A DNA stretch of 64,000 nt, taken from contig OZ059896.1 of NCBI GenBank assembly GCA_964057225.1, positions 19,526,501 to 19,590,500 of the forward strand. Reading direction: 5' to 3'. How positions within the stretch are numbered: position 1 is the stretch's first letter; each line of letters opens with the position of its first letter. The DNA comes from Auanema rhodensis (lineage: Eukaryota > Nematoda > Chromadorea > Rhabditida > Rhabditidae). Of this stretch, positions 41,068-54,756 are shown piece after piece. The translations under genes were made by a program, and so were the position numbers. The notes below the pieces were generated by a model. That model had not been told where the DNA came from and searched no databases. It saw only the letters and a list, made by a program, of their open reading frames with translations.

Positions 41068-44000
41068 TTGAATGCACTATACTACATTGAGAAACGCTTA
41101 ATACAAAAATTAGTTATGATCGTTTGAAAAATGATGCATTAGTGTATGTTGAGTTTCCATGTACACTCAACATTGCTTCCAAAAACATTTTGACAAAAAA
41201 TTTTTCGAAAAATTTCAAAATAATTTAGCAAAAAGTAGATGTTTTTAGATTCCTTTTTTCAAGGCAAAGACGATGGACAATGTTATTCAACGAAAAAATT
41301 AATTCTTCAGGGTGAAAATCGAGGATATAAGTGTGAACTTATATCAGTTGATATATCGGTGCATTTTTAAGCTAGCGCAAATCTGATAACACAGATCAAC
41401 GCAGCTTAAAAATCCGCATCGAATGCACTATACTACATTGAGAAACGCTTAATACAAAAATTAGTTATGATCGTTTGAAAAATGATGCATTAGTGTATGT
41501 TGAGTTTCCATGTACACTCAACATTGCTTCCAAAAACATTTTGACAAAAATTTTTTCGAAAAATTTCAAAATAATTTAGCAAAAAGTAGATGTTTTTAGA
41601 TTCCTTTTTTCAAGGCAATGACGATGGACAATGTTATTCAACGAAAAAATTAATTCTTCAGGGTGAAAATCGAGGATATAAGTGTGAACTTATATCAGTT
41701 GATATATCGGTGCATTTTTAAGCTAGCGCAAATCTGATAACACAGATCGACGCAGCTTAAAAATCCGCATCGAATGCACTATACTACATTGAGAAACGCT
41801 TAATACAAAAATTAGTTATGATCGTTTGAAAAATGATGCATTAGTGTATGTTGAGTTTCCATGTACACTCAACATTGCTTCCAAAAACATTTTGACAAAA
41901 ATTTTTTCAAAAAATTTCAAAATAATTTAGCAAAAAGTAGATGTTTTTAGATTCCTTTTTTCAAGGCAAAGACGATGGACAATGTTATTCAACGAAAAAA
42001 TTAATTCTTCAGGGTGAAAATCGAGGATATAAGTGTGAACTTATATCAGTTGATATATCGGTGCATTTTTAAGCTAGCGCAAATCTGATAACACAGATCG
42101 ACGCAGCTTAAAAATCCGCATCGAATGCACTATACTACATTGAGAAACGCTTAATACAAAAATTAGTTATGATCGTTTGAAAAATGATGCATTAGTGTAT
42201 GTTGAGTTTCCATGTACACTCAACATTGCTTCCAAAAACATTTTGACAAAAATTTTTTCGAAAAATTTCTAGATAATTTAGCAAAAAGTAGATGTTTTTA
42301 GATTCTTTTTTTCAAGGCAAAGACGATGGACAATGTTATTCAACGAAAAAATTAATTCTTCAGGGTGAAAATCGAGGATATAAGTGTGAACTTATATCAG
42401 TTGATATCTCGGTGCATTTTTAAGCTAGCGCAAATCTGATAACACAGATCGACGCAGCTTAAAAATCCGCATCGAATGCACTATACTACATTGAGAAACG
42501 CTTAATACAAGAATTAGTTATGATCGTTTGAAAAATGATGCATTAGTGTATGTTGAGTTTCCATGTACACTCAACATTGCTTCCAAAAACATTTTGACAA
42601 AAAATTTTTCGAAAAATTTCGAAATAATTTAGCAAAAAGTAGATGTTTTTAGATTCCTTTTTTCAAGGCAAAGACGATGGACAATGTTATTCAACGAAAA
42701 AATTAATTCTTCAGGGTGAAAATCGAGGATATAAGTGTGAACTTATATCAGTTGATATATCGGTGCATTTTTAAGCTAGCGCAAATCTGATAACACAGAT
42801 CAACGCAGCTTAAAAATCCGCATCGAATGCACTATACTACATTGAGAAACGCTTAATACAAAAATTAGTTATGATCGTTTGAAAAATGATGCATTAGTGT
42901 ATGTTGAGTTTCCATGTACACTCAACATTGCTTCCAAAAACATTTTGACAAAAATTTTTTTGAAAAATTTCAAAATAATTTAGCAAAAAGTAGATGTTTT
43001 TAGATTCCCATTTTCAAGGCAAAGACGATGGACAATGTTATTCAACGAAAAAATTAATTCTTCAGGGTGAAAATCGAGGATATAAGTGTAAACTTATATC
43101 AGTCGATATCTCGGTGCATTTTTAAGCTAGCGCAAATCTGATAACACAGATCGACGCAGCTTAAAAATCCGCATCGAATGCACTATACTACATTGAGAAA
43201 CGCTTAATACAAAAATTAGTTATGATCGTTTGAAAAATGATGCATTAGTGTATGTTGAGTTTCCATGTACACTCAACATTGCTTCCAAAAACATTTTGAC
43301 AAAAAATTTTTCGAAAAATTTCAAAATAATTTAGCAAAAAGTAGATGTTTTTAGATTCCTTTTTTCAAGGCAAAGACGATGGACAATGTTATTCAACGAA
43401 AAAATTAATTCTTCAGGGTGAAAATCGAGGATATAAGTGTGAACTTATATCAGTTGATATATCGGTGCATTTTTAAGCTAGCGCAAATCTGATAACACAG
43501 ATCAACGCAGCTTAAAAATCCGCATCGAATGCACTATACTACATTGAGAAACGCTTAATACAAAAATTAGTTATGATCGTTTGAAAAATGATGCATTAGT
43601 GTATGTTGAGTTTCCATGTACACTCAACATTGCTTCCAAAAACATTTTGACAAAAATTTTTTCGAAAAATTTCAAAATAATTTAGCAAAAAGTAGATGTT
43701 TTTAGATTCCTTTTTTCAAGGCAATGACGATGGACAATGTTATTCAACGAAAAAATTAATTCTTCAGGGTGAAAATCGAGGATATAAGTGTGAACTTATA
43801 TCAGTTGATATATCGGTGCATTTTTAAGCTAGCGCAAATCTGATAACACAGATCGACGCAGCTTAAAAATCCGCATTGAATGCACTATACTACATTGAGA
43901 AACGCTTAATACAAAAATTAGTTATGATCGTTTGAAAAATGATGCATTAGTGTATGTTGAGTTTCCATGTACACTCAACATTGCTTCCAAAAACATTTTG

Positions 44001-44226
44001 ACAAAAATTTTTTCAAAAAATTTCAAAATAATTTAGCAAAAAGTAGATGTTTTTAGATTCCTTTTTTCAAGGCAAAGACGATGGACAATGTTATTCAACG
44101 AAAAAATTAATTCTTCAGGGTGAAAATCGAGGATATAAGTGTGAACTTATATCAGTTGATATATCGGTGCATTTTTAAGCTAGCGCAAATCTGATAACAC
44201 AGATCGACGCAGCTTAAAAATCCGCA
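40717..44226 (+). repeat. 10-unit block, second copy of 32644-35802
   Basis: Repeats the 32644-35802 order with one added A140/C185 unit at 41770. The distinctive unit at 42823 shares all of its rare alleles with 34399 (C139T, CCCA at u185-188, A268, C282). After the T2/A140 unit at 43876 the two copies diverge: CAAAAT/C288 here, CTAGAT there. Confidence 0.92.
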
Positions 44227-44928
44227 TCGAATGCACTATACTACATTGAGAAACGCTTAATACAAAAATTAGTTATGATCGTTTGAAAAATGATGCATTA
44301 GTGTATGTTGAGTTTCCATGTACACTCAACATTGCTTCCAAAAACATTTTGACAAAAATTTTTTCGAAAAATTTCAAAATAATTTAGCAAAAAGTAGATG
44401 TTTTTAGATTCCTTTTTTCAAGGCAAAGACGATGGACAATGTTATTCAACGAAAAAATTAATTCTTCAGGGTGAAAATCGAGGATATAAGTGTGAACTTA
44501 TATCAGTTGATATCTCGGTGCATTTTTAAGCTAGCGCAAATCTGATAACACAGATCGACGCAGCTTAAAAATCCGCATCGAATGCACTATACTACATTGA
44601 GAAACGCTTAATACAAAAATTAGTTATGATCGTTTGAAAAATGATGCATTAGTGTATGTTGAGTTTCCATGTACACTCAACATTGCTTCCAAAAACATTT
44701 TGACAAAAATTTTTTCGAAAAATTTCAAAATAATTTAGCAAAAAGTAGATGTTTTTAGATTCCTTTTTTCAAGGCAAAGACGATGGACAATGTTATTCAA
44801 CGAAAAAATTAATTCTTCAGGGTGAAAATCGAGGATATAAGTGTGAACTTATATCAGTTGATATCTCGGTGCATTTTTAAGCTAGCGCAAATCTGATAAC
44901 ACAGATCGACGCAGCTTAAAAATCCGCA
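44227..44928 (+). repeat. Two identical CAAAAT/C288 units
   Basis: The units at 44227 and 44578 look identical and separate the central zone from the 5-unit repeats. From here rightwards CTAAAT and CTAGAT units no longer appear. Confidence 0.8.
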
Positions 44929-46332
44929 TCGAATGCACTATACTACATTGAGAAACGCTTAATACAAGAATTAGTTATGATCGTTTGAAAAATGATGCAT
45001 TAGTGTATGTTGAGTTTCCATGTACACTCAACATTGCTTCCAAAAACATTTTGACAAAAAATTTTTCGAAAAATTTCAAAATAATTTAGCAAAAAGTAGA
45101 TGTTTTTAGATTCCTTTTTTCAAGGCAAAGACGATGGACAATGTTATTCAACGAAAAAATTAATTCTTCAGGGTGAAAATCAAGGATATAAGTGTGAACT
45201 TATATCAGTTGATATATCGGTGCATTTTTAAGCTAGCGCAAATCTGATAACACAGATCAACGCAGCTTAAAAATCCGCATCGAATGCACTATACTACATT
45301 GAGAAACGCTTAATACAAAAATTAGTTATGATCGTTTGAAAAATGATGCATTAGTGTATGTTGAGTTTCCATGTACACTCAACATTGCTTCCAAAAACAT
45401 TTTGACAAAAATTTTTTTGAAAAATTTCAAAATAATTTAGCAAAAAGTAGATGTTTTTAGATTCCTATTTTCAAGGCAAAGACGATGGACAATGTTATTC
45501 AACGAAAAAATTAATTCTTCAGGGTGAAAATCGAGGATATAAGTGTAAACTTATATCAGTTGATATCTCGGTGCATTTTTAAGCTAGCGCAAATCTGATA
45601 ACACAGATCGACGCAGCTTAAAAATCCGCATCGAATGCACTATACTACATTGAGAAACGCTTAATACAAAAATTAGTTATGATCGTTTGAAAAATGATGC
45701 ATTAGTGTATGTTGAGTTTCCATGTACACTCAACATTGCTTCCAAAAACATTTTGACAAAAATTTTTTCGAAAAATTTCAAAATAATTTAGCAAAAAGTA
45801 GATGTTTTTAGATTCCTATTTTCAAGGCAAAGACGATGGACAATGTTATTCAACGAAAAAATTAATTCTTCAGGGTGAAAATCGAGGATATAAGTGTAAA
45901 CTTATATCAGTCGATATCTCGGTGCATTTTTAAGCTAGCGCAAATCTGATAACACAGATCGACGCAGCTTAAAAATCCGCATCGAAAGCACTATACTACA
46001 TTGAGAAACGCTTAATACAAAAATTAGTTATGATCGTTTGAAAAATGATGCATTAGTGTATGTTGAGTTTCCATGTACACTCAACATTGCTTCCAAAAAC
46101 ATTTTGACAAAAATTTTTTCGAAAAATTTCAAAATAATTTAGCAAAAAGTAGATGTTTTTAGATTCCTTTTTTCAAGGCAAAGACGATGGACAATGTTAT
46201 TCAACGAAAAAATTAATTCTTCAGGGTGAAAATCGAGGATATAAGTGTGAACTTATATCAGTTGATATCTCGGTGCATTTTTAAGCTAGCGCAAATCTGA
46301 TAACACAGATCGACGCAGCTTAAAAATCCGCA
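44929..46332 (+). repeat. Shortened (4-unit) copy of the 5-unit repeat
   Basis: Unit order: G40/A133/A254/A331; C139T with TA at u187-188 and A268; TA at u187-188 with A268/C282; then the unit at 45982. That last unit begins with A6 (TCGAAAG), the mark of unit 4 of the 5-unit repeat, but lacks A174, A187, the u208 change and A268, and ends like unit 5. It is best read as a 4/5 hybrid left by loss of one unit's length. Confidence 0.85.
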
Positions 46333-48087
46333 TCGAATGCACTATACTACATTGAGAAACGCTTAATACAAGAATTAGTTATGATCGTTTGAAAAATGAT
46401 GCATTAGTGTATGTTGAGTTTCCATGTACACTCAACATTGCTTCCAAAAACATTTTGACAAAAAATTTTTCGAAAAATTTCAAAATAATTTAGCAAAAAG
46501 TAGATGTTTTTAGATTCCTTTTTTCAAGGCAAAGACGATGGACAATGTTATTCAACGAAAAAATTAATTCTTCAGGGTGAAAATCAAGGATATAAGTGTG
46601 AACTTATATCAGTTGATATATCGGTGCATTTTTAAGCTAGCGCAAATCTGATAACACAGATCAACGCAGCTTAAAAATCCGCATCGAATGCACTATACTA
46701 CATTGAGAAACGCTTAATACAAAAATTAGTTATGATCGTTTGAAAAATGATGCATTAGTGTATGTTGAGTTTCCATGTACACTCAACATTGCTTCCAAAA
46801 ACATTTTGACAAAAATTTTTTTGAAAAATTTCAAAATAATTTAGCAAAAAGTAGATGTTTTTAGATTCCTATTTTCAAGGCAAAGACGATGGACAATGTT
46901 ATTCAACGAAAAAATTAATTCTTCAGGGTGAAAATCGAGGATATAAGTGTAAACTTATATCAGTTGATATCTCGGTGCATTTTTAAGCTAGCGCAAATCT
47001 GATAACACAGATCGACGCAGCTTAAAAATCCGCATCGAATGCACTATACTACATTGAGAAACGCTTAATACAAAAATTAGTTATGATCGTTTGAAAAATG
47101 ATGCATTAGTGTATGTTGAGTTTCCATGTACACTCAACATTGCTTCCAAAAACATTTTGACAAAAATTTTTTCGAAAAATTTCAAAATAATTTAGCAAAA
47201 AGTAGATGTTTTTAGATTTCTATTTTCAAGGCAAAGACGATGGACAATGTTATTCAACGAAAAAATTAATTCTTCAGGGTGAAAATCGAGGATATAAGTG
47301 TAAACTTATATCAGTCGATATCTCGGTGCATTTTTAAGCTAGCGCAAATCTGATAACACAGATCGACGCAGCTTAAAAATCCGCATCGAAAGCACTATAC
47401 TACATTGAGAAACGCTTAATACAAAAATTAGTTATGATCGTTTGAAAAATGATGCATTAGTGTATGTTGAGTTTCCATGTACACTCAACATTGCTTCCAA
47501 AAACATTTTGACAAAAATTTTTTCGAAAAATTTCAAAATAATTTAGCAAAAAGTAGATATTTTTAGATTCCATTTTTCAAGGCAAAGACGATAGACAATG
47601 TTATTCAACGAAAAAATTAATTCTTCAGGGTGAAAATCGAGGATATAGGTGTAAACTTATATCAGTTGATATCTCGGTGCATTTTTAAGCTAGCGCAAAT
47701 CTGATAACACAGATCGACGCAGCTTAAAAATCCGCATCGAATGCACTATACTACATTGAGAAACGCTTAATACAAAAATTAGTTATGATCGTTTGAAAAA
47801 TGATGCATTAGTGTATGTTGAGTTTCCATGTACACTCAACATTGCTTCCAAAAACATTTTGACAAAAATTTTTTCGAAAAATTTCAAAATAATTTAGCAA
47901 AAAGTAGATGTTTTTAGATTCCTTTTTACAAGGCAAAGACGATGGACAATGTTATTCAACGAAAAAATTAATTCTTCAGGGTGAAAATCGAGGATATAAG
48001 TGTGAACTTATATCAGTTGATATCTCGGTGCATTTTTAAGCTAGCGCAAATCTGATAACACAGATCGACGCAGCTTAAAAATCCGCA
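46333..48087 (+). repeat. 5-unit repeat, copy 1 (1755 bp)
   Basis: Unit order: G40/A133/A254/A331; C139T with TA187-188; TA187-188/A268/C282 (here with T185); A6 with A174, A187, GATAGAC and TATAGGTG; CAAAAT/C288. The fifth unit has a private TTTTTACAAGG at u187-197. Confidence 0.92.
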
Positions 48088-49842
48088 TCGAATGCACTAT
48101 ACTACATTGAGAAACGCTTAATACAAGAATTAGTTATGATCGTTTGAAAAATGATGCATTAGTGTATGTTGAGTTTCCATGTACACTCAACATTGCTTCC
48201 AAAAACATTTTGACAAAAAATTTTTCGAAAAATTTCAAAATAATTTAGCAAAAAGTAGATGTTTTTAGATTCCTTTTTTCAAGGCAAAGACGATGGACAA
48301 TGTTATTCAACGAAAAAATTAATTCTTCAGGGTGAAAATCAAGGATATAAGTGTGAACTTATATCAGTTGATATATCGGTGCATTTTTAAGCTAGCGCAA
48401 ATCTGATAACACAGATCAACGCAGCTTAAAAATCCGCATCGAATGCACTATACTACATTGAGAAACGCTTAATACAAAAATTAGTTATGATCGTTTGAAA
48501 AATGATGCATTAGTGTATGTTGAGTTTCCATGTACACTCAACATTGCTTCCAAAAACATTTTGACAAAAATTTTTTTGAAAAATTTCAAAATAATTTAGC
48601 AAAAAGTAGATGTTTTTAGATTCCTATTTTCAAGGCAAAGACGATGGACAATGTTATTCAACGAAAAAATTAATTCTTCAGGGTGAAAATCGAGGATATA
48701 AGTGTAAACTTATATCAGTTGATATCTCGGTGCATTTTTAAGCTAGCGCAAATCTGATAACACAGATCGACGCAGCTTAAAAATCCGCATCGAATGCACT
48801 ATACTACATTGAGAAACGCTTAATACAAAAATTAGTTATGATCGTTTGAAAAATGATGCATTAGTGTATGTTGAGTTTCCATGTACACTCAACATTGCTT
48901 CCAAAAACATTTTGACAAAAATTTTTTCGAAAAATTTCAAAATAATTTAGCAAAAAGTAGATGTTTTTAGATTCCTATTTTCAAGGCAAAGACGATGGAC
49001 AATGTTATTCAACGAAAAAATTAATTCTTCAGGGTGAAAATCGAGGATATAAGTGTAAACTTATATCAGTCGATATCTCGGTGCATTTTTAAGCTAGCGC
49101 AAATCTGATAACACAGATCGACGCAGCTTAAAAATCCGCATCGAAAGCACTATACTACATTGAGAAACGCTTAATACAAAAATTAGTTATGATCGTTTGA
49201 AAAATGATGCATTAGTGTATGTTGAGTTTCCATGTACACTCAACATTGCTTCCAAAAACATTTTGACAAAAATTTTTTCGAAAAATTTCAAAATAATTTA
49301 GCAAAAAGTAGATATTTTTAGATTCCATTTTTCAAGGCAAAGACGATAGACAATGTTATTCAACGAAAAAATTAATTCTTCAGGGTGAAAATCGAGGATA
49401 TAGGTGTAAACTTATATCAGTTGATATCTCGGTGCATTTTTAAGCTAGCGCAAATCTGATAACACAGATCGACGCAGCTTAAAAATCCGCATCGAATGCA
49501 CTATACTACATTGAGAAACGCTTAATACAAAAATTAGTTATGATCGTTTGAAAAATGATGCATTAGTGTATGTTGAGTTTCCATGTACACTCAACATTGC
49601 TTCCAAAAACATTTTGACAAAAATTTTTTCGAAAAATTTCAAAATAATTTAGCAAAAAGTAGATGTTTTTAGATTCCTTTTTTCAAGGCAAAGACGATGG
49701 ACAATGTTATTCAACGAAAAAATTAATTCTTCAGGGTGAAAATCGAAAATATAAGTGTAAACTTATATCAGTTGATATCTCGGTGCATTTTTAAGCTAGC
49801 GCAAATCTGATAACACAGATCGACGCAGCTTAAAAATCCGCA
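48088..49842 (+). repeat. 5-unit repeat, copy 2 (1755 bp)
   Basis: Tandem copy of 46333-48087. The fourth units (47386 and 49141) share four rare alleles. The fifth unit has CGAAAATAT (G256A, G257A) and A268, which distinguishes it from its partner. Confidence 0.92.
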
Positions 49843-51246
49843 TCGAATGCACTATACTACATTGAGAAACGCTTAATACAAGAATTAGTTATGATCGTTT
49901 GAAAAATGATGCATTAGTGTATGTTGAGTTTCCATGTACACTCAACATTGCTTCCAAAAACATTTTGACAAAAATTTTTTCGAAAAATTTCAAAATAATT
50001 TAGCAAAAAGTAGATGTTTTTAGATTCCTTTTTTCAAGGCAAAGACGATGGACAATGTTATTCAACGAAAAAATTAATTCTTCAGGGTGAAAATCGAGGA
50101 TATAAGTGTGAACTTATATCAGTTGATATCTCGGTGCATTTTTAAGCTAGCGCAAATCTCATAACACAGATCGACGCAGCTTAAAAATCCGCATCGAATG
50201 CACTATACTACATTGAGAAACGCTTAATACAAAAATTAGTTATGATCGTTTGAAAAATGATGCATTAGTGTATGTTGAGTTTCCATGTACACTCAACATT
50301 GCTTCCAAAAACATTTTGACAAAAATTTTTTCGAAAAATTTCAAAATAATTTAGCAAAAAGTAGATGTTTTTAGATTCCCTTTTTCAAGGCAAAGATGAT
50401 GGACAATGTTATTCAACGAAAAAATTAATTCTTCAGGGTGAAAATCGAGGATATAAGTGTGAACTTATATCAGTTGATATCTCGGTGCATTTTTAAGCTA
50501 GCGCAAATCTCATAACACAGATCGACGCAGCTTAAAAATCCGCATCGAATGCACTATACTACATTGAGAAACGCTTAATACAAGAATTAGTTATGATCGT
50601 TTGAAAAATGATGCATTAGTGTATGTTGAGTTTCCATGTACACTCAACATTGCTTCCAAAAACATTTTGACAAAAATTTTTTCGAAAAATTTCAAAATAA
50701 TTTAGCAAAAAGTAGATGTTTTTAGATTCCTTTTTTCAAGGCAAAGACGATGGACAATGTTATTCAACGAAAAAATTAATTCTTCAGGGTGAAAATCGAG
50801 GATATAAGTGTGAACTTATATCAGTTGATATCTCGGTGCATTTTTAAGCTAGCGCAAATCTCATAACACAGATCGACGCAGCTTAAAAATCCGCATCGAA
50901 TGCACTATACTACATTGAGAAACGCTTAATACAAAAATTAGTTATGATCGTTTGAAAAATGATGCATTAGTGTATGTTGAGTTTCCATGTACACTCAACA
51001 TTGCTTCCAAAAACATTTTGACAAAAATTTTTTCGAAAAATTTCAAAATAATTTAGCAAAAAGTAGATGTTTTTAGATTCCTTTTTTCAAGGCAAAGACG
51101 ATGGACAATGTTATTCAACGAAAAAATTAATTCTTCAGGGTGAAAATCGAGGATATAAGTGTGAACTTATATCAGTTGATATCTCGGTGCATTTTTAAGC
51201 TAGCGCAAATCTCATAACACAGATCGACGCAGCTTAAAAATCCGCA
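49843..51246 (+). repeat. 2-unit repeat with the G318C allele (2 x 702 bp)
   Basis: A G40 unit is followed by an A40 unit, twice (49843/50194 and 50545/50896). All four carry CTCATAAC (G318C), found nowhere else in the window, which breaks the last pair next to the loop of dyad III. The unit at 50194 has private CCC at u185-187 and GATGATGG near u202-209. Confidence 0.88.
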
Positions 51247-51948
51247 TCGAATGCACTATACTACATTGAGAAACGCTTAATACAAAAATTAGTTATGATC
51301 GTTTGAAAAATGATGCATTAGTGTATGTTGAGTTTCCATGTACACTCAACATTGCTTCCAAAAACATTTTGACAAAAATTTTTTCGAAAAATTTCAAAAT
51401 AATTTAGCAAAAAGTAGATATTTTTAGATTCCATTTTTCAAGGCAAAAACGATGGACAATGTTATTCAACGAAAAAATTAATTCTTCAGGGTGAAAATCG
51501 AGGATATAAGTGTAAACTTATATCAGTTGATATCTCGGTGCATTTTTAAGCTAGCGCAAATCTGATAACACAGATCGACGCAGCTTAAAAATCCGCATCG
51601 AATGCACTATACTACATTGAGAAACGCTTAATACAAAAATTAGTTATGATCGTTTGAAAAATGATGCATTAGTGTATGTTGAGTTTCCATGTACACTCAA
51701 CATTGCTTCCAAAAACATTTTGACAAAAATTTTTTCGAAAAATTTCAAAATAATTTAGCAAAAAGTAGATGTTTTTAGATTCCTTTTTTCAAGGCAAAGA
51801 CGATGGACAATGTTATTCAACGAAAAAATTAATTCTTCAGGGTGAAAATCGAGGATATAAGTGTGAACTTATATCAGTTGATATATCGGTGCATTTTTAA
51901 GCTAGCGCAAATCTGATAACACAGATCGACGCAGCTTAAAAATCCGCA
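51247..51948 (+). repeat. Two transition units
   Basis: The unit at 51247 has A174, A187, A202 and A268 and resembles unit 4 of the 5-unit repeat without A6. The unit at 51598 is CAAAAT/A288. Confidence 0.8.
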
Positions 51949-53352
51949 TCGAATGCACTATACTACATTGAGAAACGCTTAATACAAAAATTAGTTATGA
52001 TCGTTTGAAAAATGATGCATTAGTGTATGTTGAGTTTCCATGTACACTCAACATTGCTTCCAAAAACATTTTGACAAAAATGTTTTCGAAAAATTTCAAA
52101 ATAATTTAGCAAAAAGTAGATGTTTTTAGATTCCTTTTTTCAAGGCAAAGACGATGGACAATGTTATTCAACGAAAAAATTAATTCTTCAGGGTGAAAAT
52201 CGAGGATATAAGTGTGAACTTATATCAGTTGATATCTCGGTGCATTTTTAAGCTAGCGCAAATCTGATAACACAGAACGACGCAGCTTAAAAATCCGCAT
52301 CGAATGCACTATACTACATTGAGTAACGCTTAATACAAAAATTAGTTATGATCGTTTGAAAAATGATGCATTAGTGTATGTTGAGTTTCCATGTACACTC
52401 AACATTGCTTCCAAAAACATTTTGACAAAAATGTTTTCGAAAAGTTTCAAAATAATTTAGCAAAAAGTAGATGTTTTTAGATTCCTTTTCTCAAGGCAAA
52501 AACGATGGACAATGTTATTCAACGAAAAAATTAATTCTTCAGGGTGAAAATCGAGGATATAAGTGTGAACTTATATCAGTTGATATATCGGTGCATTTTT
52601 AAGCTAGCGCAAATCTGATAACACAGATCGACGCAGCTTAAAAATCCGTATCGAATGCACTATACTACATTGAGAAACGCTTAATACAAAAATTAGTTAT
52701 GATCGTTTGAAAAATGATGCATTAGTGTATGTTGAGTTTCCATGTACACTCAACATTGCTTCCAAAAACATTTTGACAAAAATTTTTTCGAAAAATTTCA
52801 AAATAATTTAGCAAAAAGTAGATGTTTTTGGATTCCTTTTTTCAAGGCAAAGACGATGGACAATGTTATTCAACGAAAAAATTAATTCTTCAGGGTGAAA
52901 ATCGAGGATATAAGTGTGAACTTATATCAGTTGATATCTCGGTGCATTTTTAAGCTAGCGCAAATCTGATAACACAGATCGAGGCAGCTTAAAAATCCGC
53001 ATCGAATGCACTATACTACATTGAGAAACGCTTAATACAAGAATTAGTTATGATCGTTTGAAAAATGATGCATTAGTGTATGTTGAGTTTCCATGTACAC
53101 TCAACATTGCTTCCAAAAACATTTTGACAAAAATTTTTTCGAAAAATTTCAAGATAATTTAGCAAAAAGTAGATGTTTTTAGATTCCTTTTTTCAAGGCA
53201 AAGACGATGGACAATGTTATTCAACAAAAAAATTAATTCTTCAGGGTGAAAATCGAGGATATAAGTGTGAACTTATATCAGTTGATATATCGGTGCATTT
53301 TTAAGCTAGCGCAAATCTGATAACACAGATCGACGCAGCTTAAAAATCCGCA
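51949..53352 (+). repeat. 4-unit repeat with G134 units, copy 1 (1404 bp)
   Basis: Unit order: G134/C288/A329; T25/G134 with AAAGTTTC, TTTTCTC and A202; G180 with G333; G40/CAAGAT with CAACAAAA. The only difference noted from the next copy is CCGTATCG at the junction of the second and third units. Confidence 0.92.
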
Positions 53353-54756
53353 TCGAATGCACTATACTACATTGAGAAACGCTTAATACAAAAATTAGTT
53401 ATGATCGTTTGAAAAATGATGCATTAGTGTATGTTGAGTTTCCATGTACACTCAACATTGCTTCCAAAAACATTTTGACAAAAATGTTTTCGAAAAATTT
53501 CAAAATAATTTAGCAAAAAGTAGATGTTTTTAGATTCCTTTTTTCAAGGCAAAGACGATGGACAATGTTATTCAACGAAAAAATTAATTCTTCAGGGTGA
53601 AAATCGAGGATATAAGTGTGAACTTATATCAGTTGATATCTCGGTGCATTTTTAAGCTAGCGCAAATCTGATAACACAGAACGACGCAGCTTAAAAATCC
53701 GCATCGAATGCACTATACTACATTGAGTAACGCTTAATACAAAAATTAGTTATGATCGTTTGAAAAATGATGCATTAGTGTATGTTGAGTTTCCATGTAC
53801 ACTCAACATTGCTTCCAAAAACATTTTGACAAAAATGTTTTCGAAAAGTTTCAAAATAATTTAGCAAAAAGTAGATGTTTTTAGATTCCTTTTCTCAAGG
53901 CAAAAACGATGGACAATGTTATTCAACGAAAAAATTAATTCTTCAGGGTGAAAATCGAGGATATAAGTGTGAACTTATATCAGTTGATATATCGGTGCAT
54001 TTTTAAGCTAGCGCAAATCTGATAACACAGATCGACGCAGCTTAAAAATCCGCATCGAATGCACTATACTACATTGAGAAACGCTTAATACAAAAATTAG
54101 TTATGATCGTTTGAAAAATGATGCATTAGTGTATGTTGAGTTTCCATGTACACTCAACATTGCTTCCAAAAACATTTTGACAAAAATTTTTTCGAAAAAT
54201 TTCAAAATAATTTAGCAAAAAGTAGATGTTTTTGGATTCCTTTTTTCAAGGCAAAGACGATGGACAATGTTATTCAACGAAAAAATTAATTCTTCAGGGT
54301 GAAAATCGAGGATATAAGTGTGAACTTATATCAGTTGATATCTCGGTGCATTTTTAAGCTAGCGCAAATCTGATAACACAGATCGAGGCAGCTTAAAAAT
54401 CCGCATCGAATGCACTATACTACATTGAGAAACGCTTAATACAAGAATTAGTTATGATCGTTTGAAAAATGATGCATTAGTGTATGTTGAGTTTCCATGT
54501 ACACTCAACATTGCTTCCAAAAACATTTTGACAAAAATTTTTTCGAAAAATTTCAAGATAATTTAGCAAAAAGTAGATGTTTTTAGATTCCTTTTTTCAA
54601 GGCAAAGACGATGGACAATGTTATTCAACAAAAAAATTAATTCTTCAGGGTGAAAATCGAGGATATAAGTGTGAACTTATATCAGTTGATATATCGGTGC
54701 ATTTTTAAGCTAGCGCAAATCTGATAACACAGATCGACGCAGCTTAAAAATCCGCA
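53353..54756 (+). repeat. 4-unit repeat with G134 units, copy 2 (1404 bp)
   Basis: Tandem copy of 51949-53352 with every rare allele in place, including C333G (GAGGCAG) in the third unit and CAACAAAA in the fourth. The third unit's C333G would break the GCG-CGC part of dyad III. Confidence 0.92.
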
